Notes under the pieces: generated by a model
Database searches by the model: none
Seen by the model: only the letters and a program-made list of their open reading frames with translations
Told to the model about the DNA's origin: nothing
Translations under genes and position numbers: made by a program
In this document: positions 1-12,693 of the stretch, piece after piece
Layout of the letters: every line of letters starts with the position of its first letter
Numbering within the stretch: position 1 is the first letter of the stretch
Origin: Melieria omissa
Taxonomy: Eukaryota > Arthropoda > Insecta > Diptera > Ulidiidae
Reading direction: 5' to 3'
Length of the DNA stretch: 64,000 bases
Assembly (NCBI GenBank): GCA_963971225.1
Contig: OZ020269.1
Span: forward strand, 108,943,486-109,007,485

Positions 1-632
1 GTATGGTAAGGACATATCATATCTTGAAGCTTTGACAGCATAGCAAGATATTTAAACTGGGATAGCGTTCTATTGGTTTTATTTCAGTTTTTAGAAGATT
101 CATTTGTCATAACTTAATGCATTAACAACGGTCAGTGACGGACGAGCACATTTTTTACTCAAGTTCATAAGAATTTGAGGCTTAATTTTAGTAAAGAGAA
201 AACACGACAATAAATTGCCGAGCATAAATTTTAAATGCGAAATTCAATTAAACAAACTTATTGAGTTTTTCCAAAACCAAAACTATGCTAAGGAGATGAG
301 AGCGCATTGATTGATTGTTTAAAAATTCGCCGAATGTGACATACTTGGATGGAGTTGGAGTTTGTGGAGTGGCAAGCCGTTTCCATGAGTTTTTCGCAAA
401 TGCCGGGCAACAAAAATATGATTGCAATTTCAATACAACGACTAATCGAGCACCGCCTGTTGGAGCATAACAGTCGCGATAAATCAGTCATTCGATAGTA
501 CAAATCTTCAACGGCAACACAACTAATTTCTTACATGTGTGTTTCAATTAATTGCAATTGATTTTGCAGTGTAGGAAGTAAGTTTGCGAGATCTCTGTGA
601 TACAACTCGGTGGAGAACTGTGAGGGATATAA
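1..632. other. Gene-free AT-rich stretch
   Basis: I see no supportable gene here. The short open frames lack codon bias and splice signals. The stretch lies just downstream, on the minus strand, of the candidate exon at 633-958 and could include its untranslated end. Confidence 0.5.
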
Positions 633-958
633 TTACAAAACGAGATCCGTTCTCGTTGCGCGTTTCAAGGACACTCCACCTCCGCTACGCTGCCGTTTGG
701 CGTGCAGATTAACAGGCTCAGGTGCGGTTCTGGTTATCCGGTGGCCAAGCTTGGAGTGGAAGCAGTTGGAAGATGCGGCGATGTTATTGGCAGCGACAGC
801 GCCATTGCGGTTGAGGTTGACGTTGTCGTGCGTGCTCGAGTTGGCGGCGGCGGTGGCGGCGACGACTGTACGGACGGCGAATGCTTCGGTGTCGTGGTCG
901 TTGTCGTTGTCGAGGCTGCTGTTGTCGTCGTAGTTGCTGTCACTGCCGCCGCAGATGC
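633..958 (-). CDS. Candidate terminal coding exon, unknown protein
   Basis: A minus-strand frame is open from about 989 to a TAA at 633. It ends in RATRTDLVL and has no initiator Met. Its codons end overwhelmingly in G or C (runs of AAC, GAC, GCC), unlike the AT-rich flanks, which is the usual sign of a translated fly exon. The composition is Asn/Asp-rich (for example SNYDDNSSLDNDND) and then basic (HAKRQRSGGGVSLKRATR). I recognise no domain. A possible acceptor after GACGGCAG gives an exon starting at 958 in phase 1. That phase would fit RN-tre exon 4, which ends in phase 1, so this could be an alternative 3' exon of RN-tre. It could equally be the last exon of another minus-strand gene. The plus-strand frame over the same bases looks like a shadow. 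The exact start is uncertain. Confidence 0.4.
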
Positions 959-989
959 CTGCCGTCAAGTGGTGCTCAGGAGCATCAAA

Positions 990-3703
990 TCACGCTGCGA
1001 CGTATTTTGTAAAGCGTTCGCTGTTTTTAGGTGAATACTGTGGACAGGACAGAATGAAATTGATTAGCAACAACTGCAAGCATGGCCAGCACGCCAGCGG
1101 TACACTCACTTATTGTCCTCCAACGAGAATGTCTCCGATGAGCCGTGCGAGGCAACCGACGTACCTGCAAGCGAACTACGAATTGAGTGCGTGTCCTCGG
1201 GTACGTTTAGCGTTACTGATCATGTTTTGGATGTGGATGTTTTGTTGTAAAATTTTTGCAATTTTCATTTTTTGTTTGAATTTGGCCATTTAAAGTTTGA
1301 AGTTTTACGGGATTCATTGTTGGAGGATATTCAGTGATTAAAAGTTAGCCGTTTTTTGTGGTCGTTGTTATTGTAGTCGTAATTATAGTTGAAGTTGAAG
1401 TTGAAGTTGTTTAATCCCAATTTCGTTTGTTGGGGTTTTACAGAATTTAACAGTTGTCCAATTCAAGTATTTGTTTTTGTGTGTTCGAGGTTAGATCCAA
1501 TTAAATGTTTTTAATTGTTATGTTTTTGGAGCCAATGAATGTATGTAATAATTTAAAAAGTAAAAAAAAGAATAACGATGGTTTCATTTTCAAAATTGCT
1601 TGCAATTAATTTTATAATATTGAAATATTAGAGAAATACGAAATGTTTAAGTTAGGTGCGTGCCAAGAATTTTTCAACTTGTTTTTGTATTTTGCATTCG
1701 AAACAGCAATTTGTGAAAATTTTGCAACTACATTTGTTAGTAGGAAAATACTGAGAGTATAAGTGTGGGCACAGTGTGTATAGTGCAGAAAATTGAGGAC
1801 TGGACCAATAATAAATGGAAAATATGGCTGTTGCTATTCACCATCCGACCCGCGTTGGGGTCAGCGCGGGATGAGTAGAAATGTTTTCTACTTGTTTCAG
1901 ATAAATTTATTTGAATTGTATACGTAACATCTATTGTAGACTCTGTATTCTACGGGCAGCCATTGCAGTAGCCATTTCTTGGTATACATTTTCCCGAGTT
2001 TAAGCATAAGTACGCTATAATTTCGCTTAAGTACGACAACAGAGTAAAGGCTCTCATCTCATTTCGTTTCATACATGTGTACACAAATTAACATACTTGA
2101 AAAATGCATATTGCTTTAACATCATGACAATACATCTACCGTTGAGAATATCGTTCAATCGAAGATACAATGCCAGCATGACAAACAAACTACAATCGTG
2201 CATGCAAGGAAGAAAGCCAGCTTTTCTAGTGTAAAGAATTGTGCAATTAACGCGCTGCCTGAACTTACTTTCGTTCAAGTTCGCCTCAACTACGTATAAT
2301 TGTAAATATGTATATGTTTTTGTAATGGCATAATAAAAAATAAAAGTCGACAAATGTTGACACTTGGAAAATCACGTCAACAACGCACATAGACGCAGCA
2401 AGTAGAAGTACGTTGCATCGACGCACGTTGAAAATTGGCTGTCAGCGAACAAATTAAAACCACTCACTGCTAACTTGGATATTTAAAGACTTGCCGTTGA
2501 GTTTGTACAAACTTTTCATTCAATTTAAATTTATTTTATTTCAATTTTTTTTAATCGTTCATATTGCTCATTTATGTTTCGACAAAAGGAATAAATTAAA
2601 GAAAGCAGCTATAAATGCAATCAATACTTTTTTAATATGAAAAATATACATAAAATAAACTACGCACACATAACTTGTATGATAACATTAGAGGAATATA
2701 AAAGTTACGATATATTGTATAGGAAATACATAGCGAAATTATATTCAAAACATTATATAAATCGTAAGAACAAAGCAACGCCGCTCGGTACAGTAATAGG
2801 ATAGAGGTAGGTCTTATAATATGAGATATGATACTCTGAAACAGAAGCACTGCAACAGAAACGTAGTTAATCAGATCCGAATTCGAATGTAGAAGTTAAC
2901 AAAATGCATCGCTTTACGACTTCTTTCGCCTTTAGGTTTTATTTCTGTGTAGTTACTTTAAATTAAATATTGAATATGCACATTACGTTCTATTTTCTAG
3001 CGCTGGTACACAATGATTTGAGTGCGGCGAAAGAGAAATGGATATAAAATGCTGATAGACTATAAGAGTTGGAAAAGTAAATAGGTATCGACCTCTGTAT
3101 GAGACACACTTAGGCCTTTATGTGGCCCGTTGTGATACCACAAAAAATGTGTATGCAAAACCTTTTTTTTTTTAAACACAGTAGGAATAGTTAGCGCGAA
3201 AATATTGGCACTTGAGGAATGTTGAAAATAGGTTTAAAATTATATAATTTATTTAAGAGATTACGAATTTTCGAAGGAAACTTTTTTGGAATCAGCATTT
3301 GGCGCAAGCTGTTTTTCTCTCGCCCCAATTATGCTTTAGATGAAGGAATGCCGGTGTGAAAATTAACATGTTTAGAATAAACTCTAAAGCTAACTTAATT
3401 CGTAAGAGCCACACTACACCGGAGAGAATGAAACCAATTTTTATTCAGACAACTCAAACATTACTCGAAGAAATTTCTTCCGAATTGAGTCTTGCAATGT
3501 TTTCTGAATGGAATTAGCTAAATTGACACATGAAAGGTTTAAAACTCAATCATAGCATCCCGATTGCACTGCGGAACAATAAGTTGCGACATAATTGGAA
3601 TTCATAAGTGTCTTTCTCTAACAAATTGCGTTCAGTTTTAATTACAAATAATTATCAAATTTTGTCGTTAAATAGACATATTTAACTGCTTTCCAATGGC
3701 CAT
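990..3703. other. Intergenic / RN-tre 3' flank
   Basis: No convincing coding exon was seen. The proximal part, up to 3703, should hold the RN-tre 3' UTR. On the minus strand a polyadenylation hexamer (plus-strand TTTATT) lies at 3440-3445. The rest is AT-rich, with only short, unbiased open frames. Confidence 0.45.
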
Positions 3704-4029
3704 TTAAAGGCGAGTATTTTCTACGCTCTGATCGTCATCGTCGTCGAGGTCAGCGTGAGTGTGAGCGTGAGCGTGAGCTTCATTTTCACTTAAGTTGTAC
3801 TTTTGCAAGTCTGGGACGTCGTTGCAGTCAATGTGGTTGTTGTATGTCGTGTGATTGTAGCTGTGGAGATTGTGGCTGTGATTGTGACCATTATAGCTGT
3901 AGTTGGGATCGTTTTCAAATGGTTTGTTAGCGACAACAAATCCATTGCTACAAAGTGAGTAACTGCTAACAGCCGGTGATGTGGCTAAACTAGTGATACT
4001 GCGGTACGTTTTCATGGAATATGCATCAC
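3704..4029 (-). CDS. RN-tre: RN-tre exon 5, terminal
   Basis: It follows a TCGTTTCTAG acceptor and completes a Gly codon (GDAYSMKTYRSITSLATS). The tail is His/Asn-rich, with a HAHAHTHADLDDDDD run just before the TAA at 3704. The run comes from GTGAGC/GTGAGT repeats on the plus strand and may vary in length between individuals. Confidence 0.8.
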
Positions 4030-7000
4030 CTAGAAACGACGTGTGGAAGGGAGGAGACAAAATAATCAAACAATGGCAATAATAATGATAGTGATGTATA
4101 GTATCGAAATTATTCAGAACAAAATAAACCATAATCTACATGTTTGATGAGCGATGAAGAAGAGAAAGAATTGCGAAACACAACAATGTTCAGTTTTGTT
4201 TACCAAGCAAACTTTACAAAGAGCAAATACTTGTTAAACGTAACCATACAGAAATTAGGAAAATGGAAGAAAAGAAATGTCGCTAGTAAGAAAAGACTTG
4301 ATGTATATTATTCTGGGCAATGCTGGCATGTTAGTATGAGGCTCAAATGTAGAAGTTTAGTTCACATCTTAAATGGTAGCGAAGACATCATAAATGTATT
4401 AATCATTTGCGGTTAGAAGGTGATATTTGAAAGCCAACCACACATATGTACATGAACACTGAACAACCAGCTGATACGGTTTTACTAAAATATAGCTATA
4501 ACCAATTTGAATATTTTAAATATGTATGTTACTTTCTACTTTCTTTCCCTTGCAGTTAGTACCGACACCTTAAAAAGCCAAAAGCTGCCATTAGAAATCA
4601 TGAAGTTCATTGGTTTATCGTATATGTGAGGTAAAATGAGTTGCAGTTGAAATAAAGTCCCCACCAGCAAATGCTGAAGACATCAGCAATTAATAAAAGT
4701 GAAAAGAAGAAAACGATAATGCATTTTAAAAGGGAGCTGCATGAACTTCATTTCACAAAAATCAAAGTTACAACAAAAAATCCTACTTGTAGACATGAAA
4801 ACGCACATGCATCTAATTTGTATACAAATTTAAATTAAACAAAATACATGTGCATCAAGCAGAAGAGATAAGTATGCAAAACCGCCTTTGCTCATTGTGA
4901 GTTGGAGGGTTTTGAGTAGGACATGCGAAAATCCAGATACATAGACGGGGAACGAGAAAATACACTGAACAACTGCGCTCGTTTGGGGACTTATCATTTC
5001 TGCCGAAGGGTTTTTCTTTTTGGGCTGTTGCTGTTTTCATGCTGCATACATGTACATATGTACACACACGCAGCAAAAACAAAAACAATAATAATAAACT
5101 GTGTCTCTCGCAAAATAAGTTAATATAACTTAACACACTTAACTCGCATTTATTGCTGTTCAAAAAATTATAAAGATTACGAACTACCAACAAGAGAAAT
5201 TCGTTCGATGTTTAGGACGTTAAAACCATTGTCCGACCGCTATCCATTTTCTAGCCGATGCCGATCCAGCCTGTTTAAGCCGCCGCCGATAACTGTTCAC
5301 GCATATATTAAACATTTTTGAACAACTGTACGCAATATTTTAATTTCTTATTAATTGAAAAGAATAAAAACTCATAAATGGATCAAATTACTAAAAGCTT
5401 CATCCTGACTGTTATGGCTTAAGTGTTTTTATGGTTTAGTGTTTGAATATTGTCAGATACTGGCCAATACCGATGCTGATTAAACGATCGGACTCTAGTT
5501 AAAACTCGCTATTCGTCTAAGAACACTTCGCTTTACGTTGAAATTCCTCTGTACCTCAACACTAATACACGACCAAACACAATTTGTACGTATATTTACA
5601 GTGCAGTGCCGAAGAGTTATGAACAGCGTTCATATGTTTGATCCCAACTTTTTTACACTGTCTGCATCCTAATCTTACCACCAGAAAGGGAAGGGAAGTT
5701 TTCCCTTTATGATAAATGCAACACTTGAATCGTTGGTGAATCGAAAGAAACTTTTAGGAATATGCTGAGCATATTTGCTCAGTTATGTTAAAGAAAGAAA
5801 AATTTACTTTTTTGATATTTGTACTAGTGAGTAAGTTTCCGTTTTTACGATTTTATTATATAATCATAATTAGCTCCTTAATTTCCAAAGGCACAACTAG
5901 CAATTAATTTCCCTATTAAGAGTCAGTTCAACCCAGCAACTGGCTGGATTTGCAAAAATAGCCAGGAAAAACAGTGCAACGTATTATCTCGGCATCAAAA
6001 CTGTTGAGGGTTCATAATGCAGTGGCACTGCACTGTACATTTAGCTACTGCGGAAGTAATCAACATGGGTTATAAGTAATAAGTAATAAACATATACAAA
6101 GTCGGGAAATTTATTCATTTTAGTAGTAAAAATTAAAATAACAACAAATTACTCCTAAAATGTAATGGGTAAAATGAGATGAGTTGCTTTAATTCGCAAC
6201 AGCTGCTGTGCAACTAGCGAATCAATTGTCTGCGTCGAACAATTTTTTCGATTATTCAAAGCCACTATTTACAGCTAGCAAAAGTAGTATTAGGACACAT
6301 TAGAACATGGTTTACGCTTTGCGTTTATACAGCAGAGCACTATAAACGCATACATAAATACATTTAAAGGAACAATTTATGTAGTATGTACATATATATT
6401 TCAACATGTGACAAGCTGTGACTCAAATGAGGTTAACAAAGTCTTACACCACACCGCGGAAAATTTTGAAGGCATGATTTAGTTTAGTTTGGAAAGTGAT
6501 CACAATAACTGGGACAATGCGTTTGTCTACAGAACTCTTCAATTCGAAGACCGCCGCTGGCTGCTGCTCACTGAGCCGAATTGAAAAGTTCCATATTCAC
6601 GGTATATGTATGTACAAAGTATGTTTGTATATATGTATGTATGAATAGTCGCTTGGAAGGGTTGAGAACAGAGATGGTGGGGGATAGGTATTCATGGATG
6701 TAGCTAAAATCACAACTCACCGGTAGCACACTCAGATGTCTCATACGAAATGGTCGATTGTACTTCTATCGCGTTTTGCTCTTGCCTGCAGAAGGATTAA
6801 AAAAAAGAGTAGAACGATGTGTAGCGACAACCACAACCACTCACCGCAATATCACATCACTAATAACTTGTTTTTCTGTGTCGGTATATTCCGATCTTCG
6901 GCGTCCGATTTTCTTCTCAATATCAGCCTCCAAGAACTGACCCAACGGCTGTCTGGGGAATTCGTTCGCTTTCGGCGGCGGCGGCAGGTCCAATTTCAGG

Positions 7001-9006
7001 TCCTTCAAACGTTTCATAACGCGCTCCAGGGCCTCGATCACATAGTCATCGTTATAACCGAAATTCTTGTGCAACTTAACTTGCAAATACTCGATTATTG
7101 AGTCCATATCATTCAGTCGCAACAACTCGTGCTTGTGCAGATAAAGTATGGTGACGGCCATGGCGGTGACGGCCCGCTCGCCTTCCATCAAGTAAATGTC
7201 CCAGACACGTAAGCTTAAGCTGAACGGAATCTGGAAATGGTAAGTGCCCGAAAAGAAACATAATACACGCATGAACAAGCCGTAAGCTTAATGCAGGGAA
7301 AGCTGAAAGTAGCGGCCGGTACGGTAAGCCATGCCGTCACCGCCATGGCTTGCCGTATACGAGCAAGTCGCCTTATTTACTTTCAGTTTTTGCACACCGA
7401 AAAAGGAATTGCAGTTTTATGTGTAAGCGTTTTGTAATATACTACTTTAATTCGGTAATACTTAGGTTACAGTAACCGAATGAGAATTATTGCCCAATCG
7501 CTTAATGCTTAATGCGGGTCCGACCCGCTAACCTACCCGTTCTACAAACACCACAAAAAACCACTTGATCGAGTACAGAATGGCATCGACGTTGTGCTTG
7601 AGGAAATGCTGGTGCAGCTTTCGCATTATCTTCGAGAGAATGCGATCGTGGTGCTCCAGAAAGCGCGTCAGTTTGGGAAAACCCTCGATAAAGAGGCCAT
7701 GCATGGCGTACTTTTTGTCGATGATGAGCTGATTAAGCGCCCAGAACGCCTCTTCTTCTTGCATGTACAGCAGCAGCACGCCGGCCAGGCACGCCATGCC
7801 TTGACAGTAGCCCAGCTCAGGGTTGTACACGCTATACGCGTTCAGCACGTTGAACAGTGAGCATTGCTTTACACTATAGCGCTGTCGGTACGCCAGATTG
7901 TCCCGAAACTGCCTATTCACGTCCGAGTCGATTTGTCGCACCTCCGTGGAGTACTTGCGCGCTAGCACCAGCATGCACATATACGTGTCCTTGTTGGCCG
8001 CTATCGATTCGTCTACGTGCAGCAGCTTTTTCCAAGCCGGCCAGCGCATCCGGTCCGGAATGCCCTTGAAGACCCGCTTGCGCACCTTCTCATGGCTGGG
8101 ATTCCAGCTGGCGAGCATCTTCACCCACTTCTTGTCACGCTCGAGCTCTACCTTGGTGCGTTGCACCTCGTGCGAGTCGCGAGTATCGGGCAGGCGGGAG
8201 TCGTGCATGAAGCCATATCTGTACAGAAAATCACAACAAAAGAGGTCTTGTAAGAAAACAAACAAAAGACTGATGACAGCAGAGCGACGCGGTGTCAAGT
8301 GTATCGAAAACATGATTTTTGCATTGAATTAGAGTAACCAACGATTTTTTATTCTTTACTGTTTTACTCGCGTTGGTTGCCTGTTAATATTTATGCTATT
8401 TTAAAGTTGCACTGTTGGTACTTTTGGCAGCAGCTACGGTATCAGGAGACCGTATTCCGGAAGTGCCGCTGGCAAACTGCCTTAAAATATTCACTGTTTG
8501 TAAAGATGAGCAGGCAATCCATTACATTTTTCGCGATTCTTATTTTCCTTTAATGCAATTTTGACTTTCCGACACTTGTGCTGCACCGAGTGTGGAGCAA
8601 GTATATAGTTAAATGAATAGGAATGCTGTCTTTTAAGTGGTTCCACTTATTCTGTTTACTAGTGGGAGAAAATAGTAAAACAGGTCACTTACTTGTCCGT
8701 AATGTGATACAGTTCGTAGGTAGGATTCTCCCACGGATCGACGACATTCTTCGGATCCAGTCCCATGGCATAGCGGTTGAAGATCGTTTCGCGCTCATCG
8801 GCTGCGCGCTTCAGTAACGCTTCTTGCTCGTCGGTGGCGCCGCTGCTGCCGGTGTAATGTGCCGACTGCGTGCTCTGTGCATTTGACTTAGATTGCGACT
8901 GCGATTGCGGGTAAGAGGCAGTCTCGTGCATGGTATGGTTGCTGTTGGTGTGTGTGACAGTAACGTTAGCAGAAGTGGCGGCAGCGGTGACGGCGACAGC
9001 ATGCAT
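3704..9006 (-). CDS. RN-tre: RN-tre: TBC-domain Rab GTPase-activating protein
   Basis: The gene is rebuilt from five phase-compatible exons: 9006-8693, 8218-7537, 7230-6845, 6785-6721 and 4029-3704. They total 1773 nt, or 590 aa. The product matches the USP6NL/RN-tre family, whose TBC domain speeds GTP hydrolysis on endosomal Rabs (Rab5-class in vertebrates) and so controls receptor endocytosis and Golgi-endosome traffic. Visible marks are an N-terminal acidic DEQEALLKRAADERE helix, the GIPDRMRWPAWKKLL TBC entry motif, the arginine-finger region IDSDVNRQFRDN, the glutamine-finger motif YCQGMA, then KWFFVVFVER and SLSLRVWD. The C-terminal tail is low complexity, with His/Ala and poly-Asp runs. 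The start at 9006 (MHAVAVTA) is the first ATG in frame. An acceptor-like TTGCCAG lies just upstream, so a further 5' exon is possible. The exon 2-3 junction gives ER-IPF, where I remember V instead of I in Drosophila. Identification is from memory of the fly protein. Confidence 0.9.
4030..6720 (-). other. RN-tre: RN-tre intron 4 (2.7 kb)
   Basis: This is the intron between RN-tre exons 4 and 5. Apart from the hAT-like MITE at 5227-5497 I see AT-rich unique sequence and short ACATATGTA-type runs, with no coding exon that fits the phase-1 junction better than exon 5. Confidence 0.6.
5227..5497. mobile_element. hAT-like MITE, family A, copy 1 (271 bp)
   Basis: The element is flanked by a perfect 8-bp direct repeat, GTTAAAAC, at 5219-5226 and 5498-5505. 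The ends are imperfect inverted repeats (CATTGTCCGACCG at the left; the complement of CGATCGGACTCTA at the right). The interior has scattered CCGATGCCGAT motifs. An 8-bp duplication and a YARNG-like terminus are typical of hAT elements. There is no coding capacity. It resembles the copies at 29226-30018 and 45616-45678. Confidence 0.75.
6721..6785 (-). CDS. RN-tre: RN-tre exon 4 (65 nt)
   Basis: This short exon lies between CTTCTGCAG and a GTGAGT donor. It encodes RQEQNAIEVQSTISYETSECAT in exact continuation of exon 3, and the same block follows EKQV in the fly protein as I recall it. It ends in phase 1, which fits exon 5. Confidence 0.85.
6845..7230 (-). CDS. RN-tre: RN-tre exon 3
   Basis: It starts after TTTCCAG with IPFSLSLRVWD, the end of the TBC fold, and continues through LHKNFGYNDDYVIEALERVMKR to EKKIGRRRSEYTDTEKQV. 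It ends in phase 2 (CG) at a GTGAGT donor. The reading frame terminates right after the donor if unspliced. Confidence 0.88.
7318..7357. repeat. Short near-perfect hairpin in RN-tre intron
   Basis: An inverted repeat of about 14 bp per arm (ACGGTAAGCCATG and CATGGCTTGCCGT) has a 10-nt spacer inside the 306-bp intron between RN-tre exons 2 and 3. One position differs, and a G-U pair would tolerate it in RNA. The function is unknown. Confidence 0.5.
7537..8218 (-). CDS. RN-tre: RN-tre exon 2, TBC core
   Basis: It follows a TTTTCTGTACAG acceptor and completes the Lys codon begun in exon 1 (KYGFMHD). It holds most of the TBC domain, including GIPDRMRW, IDSDVNRQF and the YCQGMA glutamine finger. 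It ends in phase 0 at GAACGG before a GTAGGT donor. Reading through the donor meets a stop almost at once (RVG then TAG), which supports the splice. Confidence 0.88.
8693..9006 (-). CDS. RN-tre: RN-tre exon 1 (coding)
   Basis: The exon encodes a Ser/Thr/Gln-rich leader and then the conserved DEQEALLKRAADERETIFNR and ENPTYELYHITDK block. It ends in phase 2 (GACAA) at a strong GTAAGT donor (plus-strand ACTTAC at 8687-8692). The leader before DEQEALL looks longer than the fly version I remember, so initiation at a later Met is possible. Confidence 0.8.
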
Positions 9007-10565
9007 ACTGCCCAAATCAGTGTACTCCAGTACTGGCAAGAATGGTTACAAGTGCGGAAGGTAGGCGTTCTGTTCTACACCAAAGCAGAACTGCTCAAAA
9101 AAAAGAACGAAATTCGAATTGCTGTGGCAATGTGTCTATTGTGAACCACTGAATGCAGATAGCCCGTTGTCGCTAAGACCGCGCTGCAGCCGATGTTAAC
9201 GCCTGGCTAGTTGTACGCGTTGGTGCACAATTGCTAACGTCACTGATGGTGTTCTATAAATTTTGTTTTTGTGCCTGCTTTGAGATGCTTTGGCCATTTA
9301 TGGTTTGCACAGCTACCTTGAATTCTTACGCGAACGACGAGATTTCGATTGAGATTCGAATTGTGCTGAGCAGTCCTTTCCCTGGTGGCACCGCAGCTAC
9401 CACCGCAACACGAACTTTGTCACAACGAAAATAAGATATTTTAGCGACGCCCCCACGAATTGTGAGCGATTTTGCTCGTTGTGCTCCAACGCCAAGAGGT
9501 CAGTTCCGCACCGCCCGCCCAAACACACTGCAATCTTCCACAACCGCAGACCCAAACAGCTTAATAGAATTACCGAACTAGTGCTCAATTTTCTTATTTT
9601 GCACCGAAGAAATAAGTACTCTATAACTTTCTTATTTCCGATTTTATTTTCTTATCGCCTTTGACTTCCCCTTTGCTGTTTTAGCTTTCCACTTTTGCCC
9701 GTGTCACCACGGCCGTCACCAGTCGCTGCACTGACCCCTCATTGATTGCTTCGCGTTTTTACATATTCTTTGTGCACACTTTAAAATTCCGTCATCAGCG
9801 TGCACCAGTTCTTTTCAATATTTACGTGAAATTTTCATGCGAATTTTGATTAACACGATTTTCCCCAACGCTGCACAAACGAAATTCTCTCCCATGCAAA
9901 TCTCTCAGCACAAGTCGTTCTACGTTTTTGTGTATAAATTTTGACAGCACAATTTGACAGCATATGGATTGGTGACAATGTTGGCTGCACTGTCTCCCAG
10001 TAATGCATTTCAGTCTAAGTTGAAGTCAATGAGAAAGAGTATCTCTTACTTGGTACTAACTTGCCCAAATTATTTTATTATACAAGTACGCGTAAACCTC
10101 GTTCCTGAAAAATGCCGTTCTAAGCGAAATCGTGTTGAGCGAAATTTAAAACAGCGTCGTCCCATAGATGTGTCCTTCTATTGGTTATATTTTATGGGTG
10201 TTGGACGAGGGGCGTGGCACATTTTTTGTAACCCAAATATTGAAATGAAACTAAGTACGAACCTACCATTCTTTCATATCTTTCGACAGATGGAATGGTG
10301 CGGCTATTCAACAAGGGGGCGTAGCACCTCCTATATAACTTAAATCTATATATATAAAAGATTTGCCTTAAGCCAGTTCAGGTTTAAACCACAACAGGTG
10401 GCGTTATACTTTAATTCAACAGATGGCGTTCTACTTTAACGCCGACTTGACGAATTATCAGCTGCGTCACCATTTTCAAGTAATATTCTTTGTTTTTGTG
10501 ACAAAGATAAAGTAGTAGTATATAGATATTATATATGTATGTATATGTATGTACATATTTATATA

Positions 10566-10742
10566 CAGTGCTTTTCGCTTATAACGAACCCGTTTAAAAC
10601 GATTTTTCGCTTAAAACGAACCAATTTCAAAAGTACGCGCTCTATCTTTTCTCTTATTATGAACCCCTTTTAAAGCGAACTTTCGGTTAAAACGTACCAT
10701 TTTGCCCGGTCCCTCGAAGTTCGCTTTAAGTGAAAAGTACTG
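10566..10742. mobile_element. TA-inserting MITE (mariner/pogo-like, 177 bp)
   Basis: Inverted ends CAGTGCTTTTCGCTTATAAC and the complement of GCTTTAAGTGAAAAGTACTG are flanked by TA on both sides. The interior repeats motifs such as CGCTTAAAACGAAC. Size, CAGT ends and TA target fit a Tc1/mariner or pogo non-autonomous element. There is no ORF. Confidence 0.65.
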
Positions 10743-10783
10743 TATATATAATCTCTCAAGATTTTCTCAAGATTTTTAGTTTT

Positions 10784-10889
10784 TGTTTCAACACCGTGTA
10801 AAACGAGGTTCTTTCACGTGTTAAGCGAAAGTGCCCCCTAAAACGCGAACCGTGTTATAAGAGATTCGCGTTAAACGAGGTCTACCTGT
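10784..10889. repeat. Dispersed repeat, copy 1
   Basis: This stretch runs from TGTTTCAACACCGTGTAAAAC to ACGAGGTCTACCTG and is repeated with changes at 13846-13967. On the minus strand it begins CAGGTAGACCTCGTTTAACG, similar in style to the CAG-ended MITE next to it. It is probably a pogo-like MITE or part of one. Full ends were not resolved. Confidence 0.5.
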
Positions 10890-12693
10890 GTTTGAATTTT
10901 TTATATAACCCAATAGCAAAATGATAACGGATACCAAATTTTTTGTCTATTTATTGCAATTTTGATCATTGTGAAAGATGATGCGCGCCCTGGTCGTTGT
11001 TGCCGGTTCCTGCCCAGCACCAAAATAGCATTGTGAACTATAGCATAAAAATACTGTTTTAGTGAAATTTTGCCGAATCGGTTTCATTATTTAACTGATA
11101 ACGAACGACCATTATGAAATTATATGTTTACACTGTTCAACACCGCTCAAGCGAAAATGGCGACTGTCCCATTGCCGAAAACAACATTCTTCAGCATCCC
11201 AATGCAACACGGCTGCACTTGTGTTCTATAGGAAATAACGAAAGTATAACAACAACAGCCGTTAAACGTTCCTACTTAAAGGGTTAAGGAGACCTGGCAA
11301 CAAATTAAATTGGATGTACAGCAAGATATGCATTCGTATTCTAACTGTATATTACAAACATTAGTACAAACAATAGTGAGAGCCCAACAATGAGACTGAG
11401 GACTAGCTACCTGCAAAAGCTGCCGCATTTGAACCCGCCTGACTTCGTCTGACTAATTGCACGTCTTCCGGCTCTCATTCTCAGTGTGTACACTTGCCTG
11501 CCCTCCACACCAACCCACTAAAACCTTGTTGCCTTGCCAACAATAACTTGTAATTAACCAAAATCGAAGCAAAAAGTTAATGACATTGAACACTTAAAAT
11601 AAATAAAATGAACGCAACGCGATTGCGCTTCCCATTTGGCCGACCTGTTAATTGGAACTGCACATTTGACATGCCTTTTGCCTGAATGTTAAGCCTTTTT
11701 CTGGTTATTCTGTGTTCTCCCTCTGATACATATAGGCGGCAGTTCTGTGGATTGGTGCAAATGATTTCATGAGTAATTACCTACTAATTCAATTAGCATT
11801 ACTCATGCTTTCAAATAATTGCGGAATAATTGGTTTCAGTCCAAACATAAGTATGATTTATGAAAATCGAAATAATAATTTCAAACGTTATGATTCTAAA
11901 ATAAGTCCCTTCACTCAGCTCTTTGTCGGCTATAACGCAACATTCATTATCCGCTAATTCGTTCTTGTTTCTTTTCACGTGTTGCTCTGTATGTTTTAAT
12001 ATTTCATACATACTCGTACATACATACATAAACTCATGGACAAAGTATTAACTGAGACTTGTTAAGGAAATCAAGTAAGGTTTTGCAAAATGCTTAACCA
12101 AATCATTGTGCATTTGGCCTCTTCTTCAAGGATAATTGGTCTACTAAGAAGATCGAAATCAAAACCTTCCTTAAAATTATTACTACGCTGCTTTAAATTT
12201 GGACTTTTCACTTAAAATTAATTACGTTTATTGTCACAAATACAGTTAAAAATAAATAAATTCCAGATGCCTTTTTTTATTTAGGAAAAAAATATAAAAA
12301 AGGAAATGACAAGACGCGTGAATAACAAGTGAAACTTTAAGAACTCGTTTTTATTTAATCGTTCTTGATTCAAAGATCTTAAAGCAGTAAATTGAAAAAT
12401 GAAAACGTTCAAGTAGTAGATATTTATATAGATTGCTTCAGGAGAGTGATATATAGGATATATATGAATTTTATTTATGAAACGGCGTCATATCGTTTCA
12501 AAATTGTGTGGGCCGAAAATATAAACCTTGAAAGGCTCTTTAAACTCTTTAAATAAAAAACTACTTCTTTGAATAAAAATAAGACCACAATGTATGTAGG
12601 CAAATGTATTTACATTGAGGCCTCGTAGGCCTCGTTTAAAACGGAGATTACGTTCCTGGAACGTAAGGTGAATACTTCTATTGCACTCTTAAA

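Noticed and set aside
610..1034. Plus-strand frames rich in Val/Ala/Leu
   Set aside because: Antisense of the minus-strand Asn/Asp-rich frame; repeats such as VVVVVV are typical of a shadow of AAC/GAC codons.
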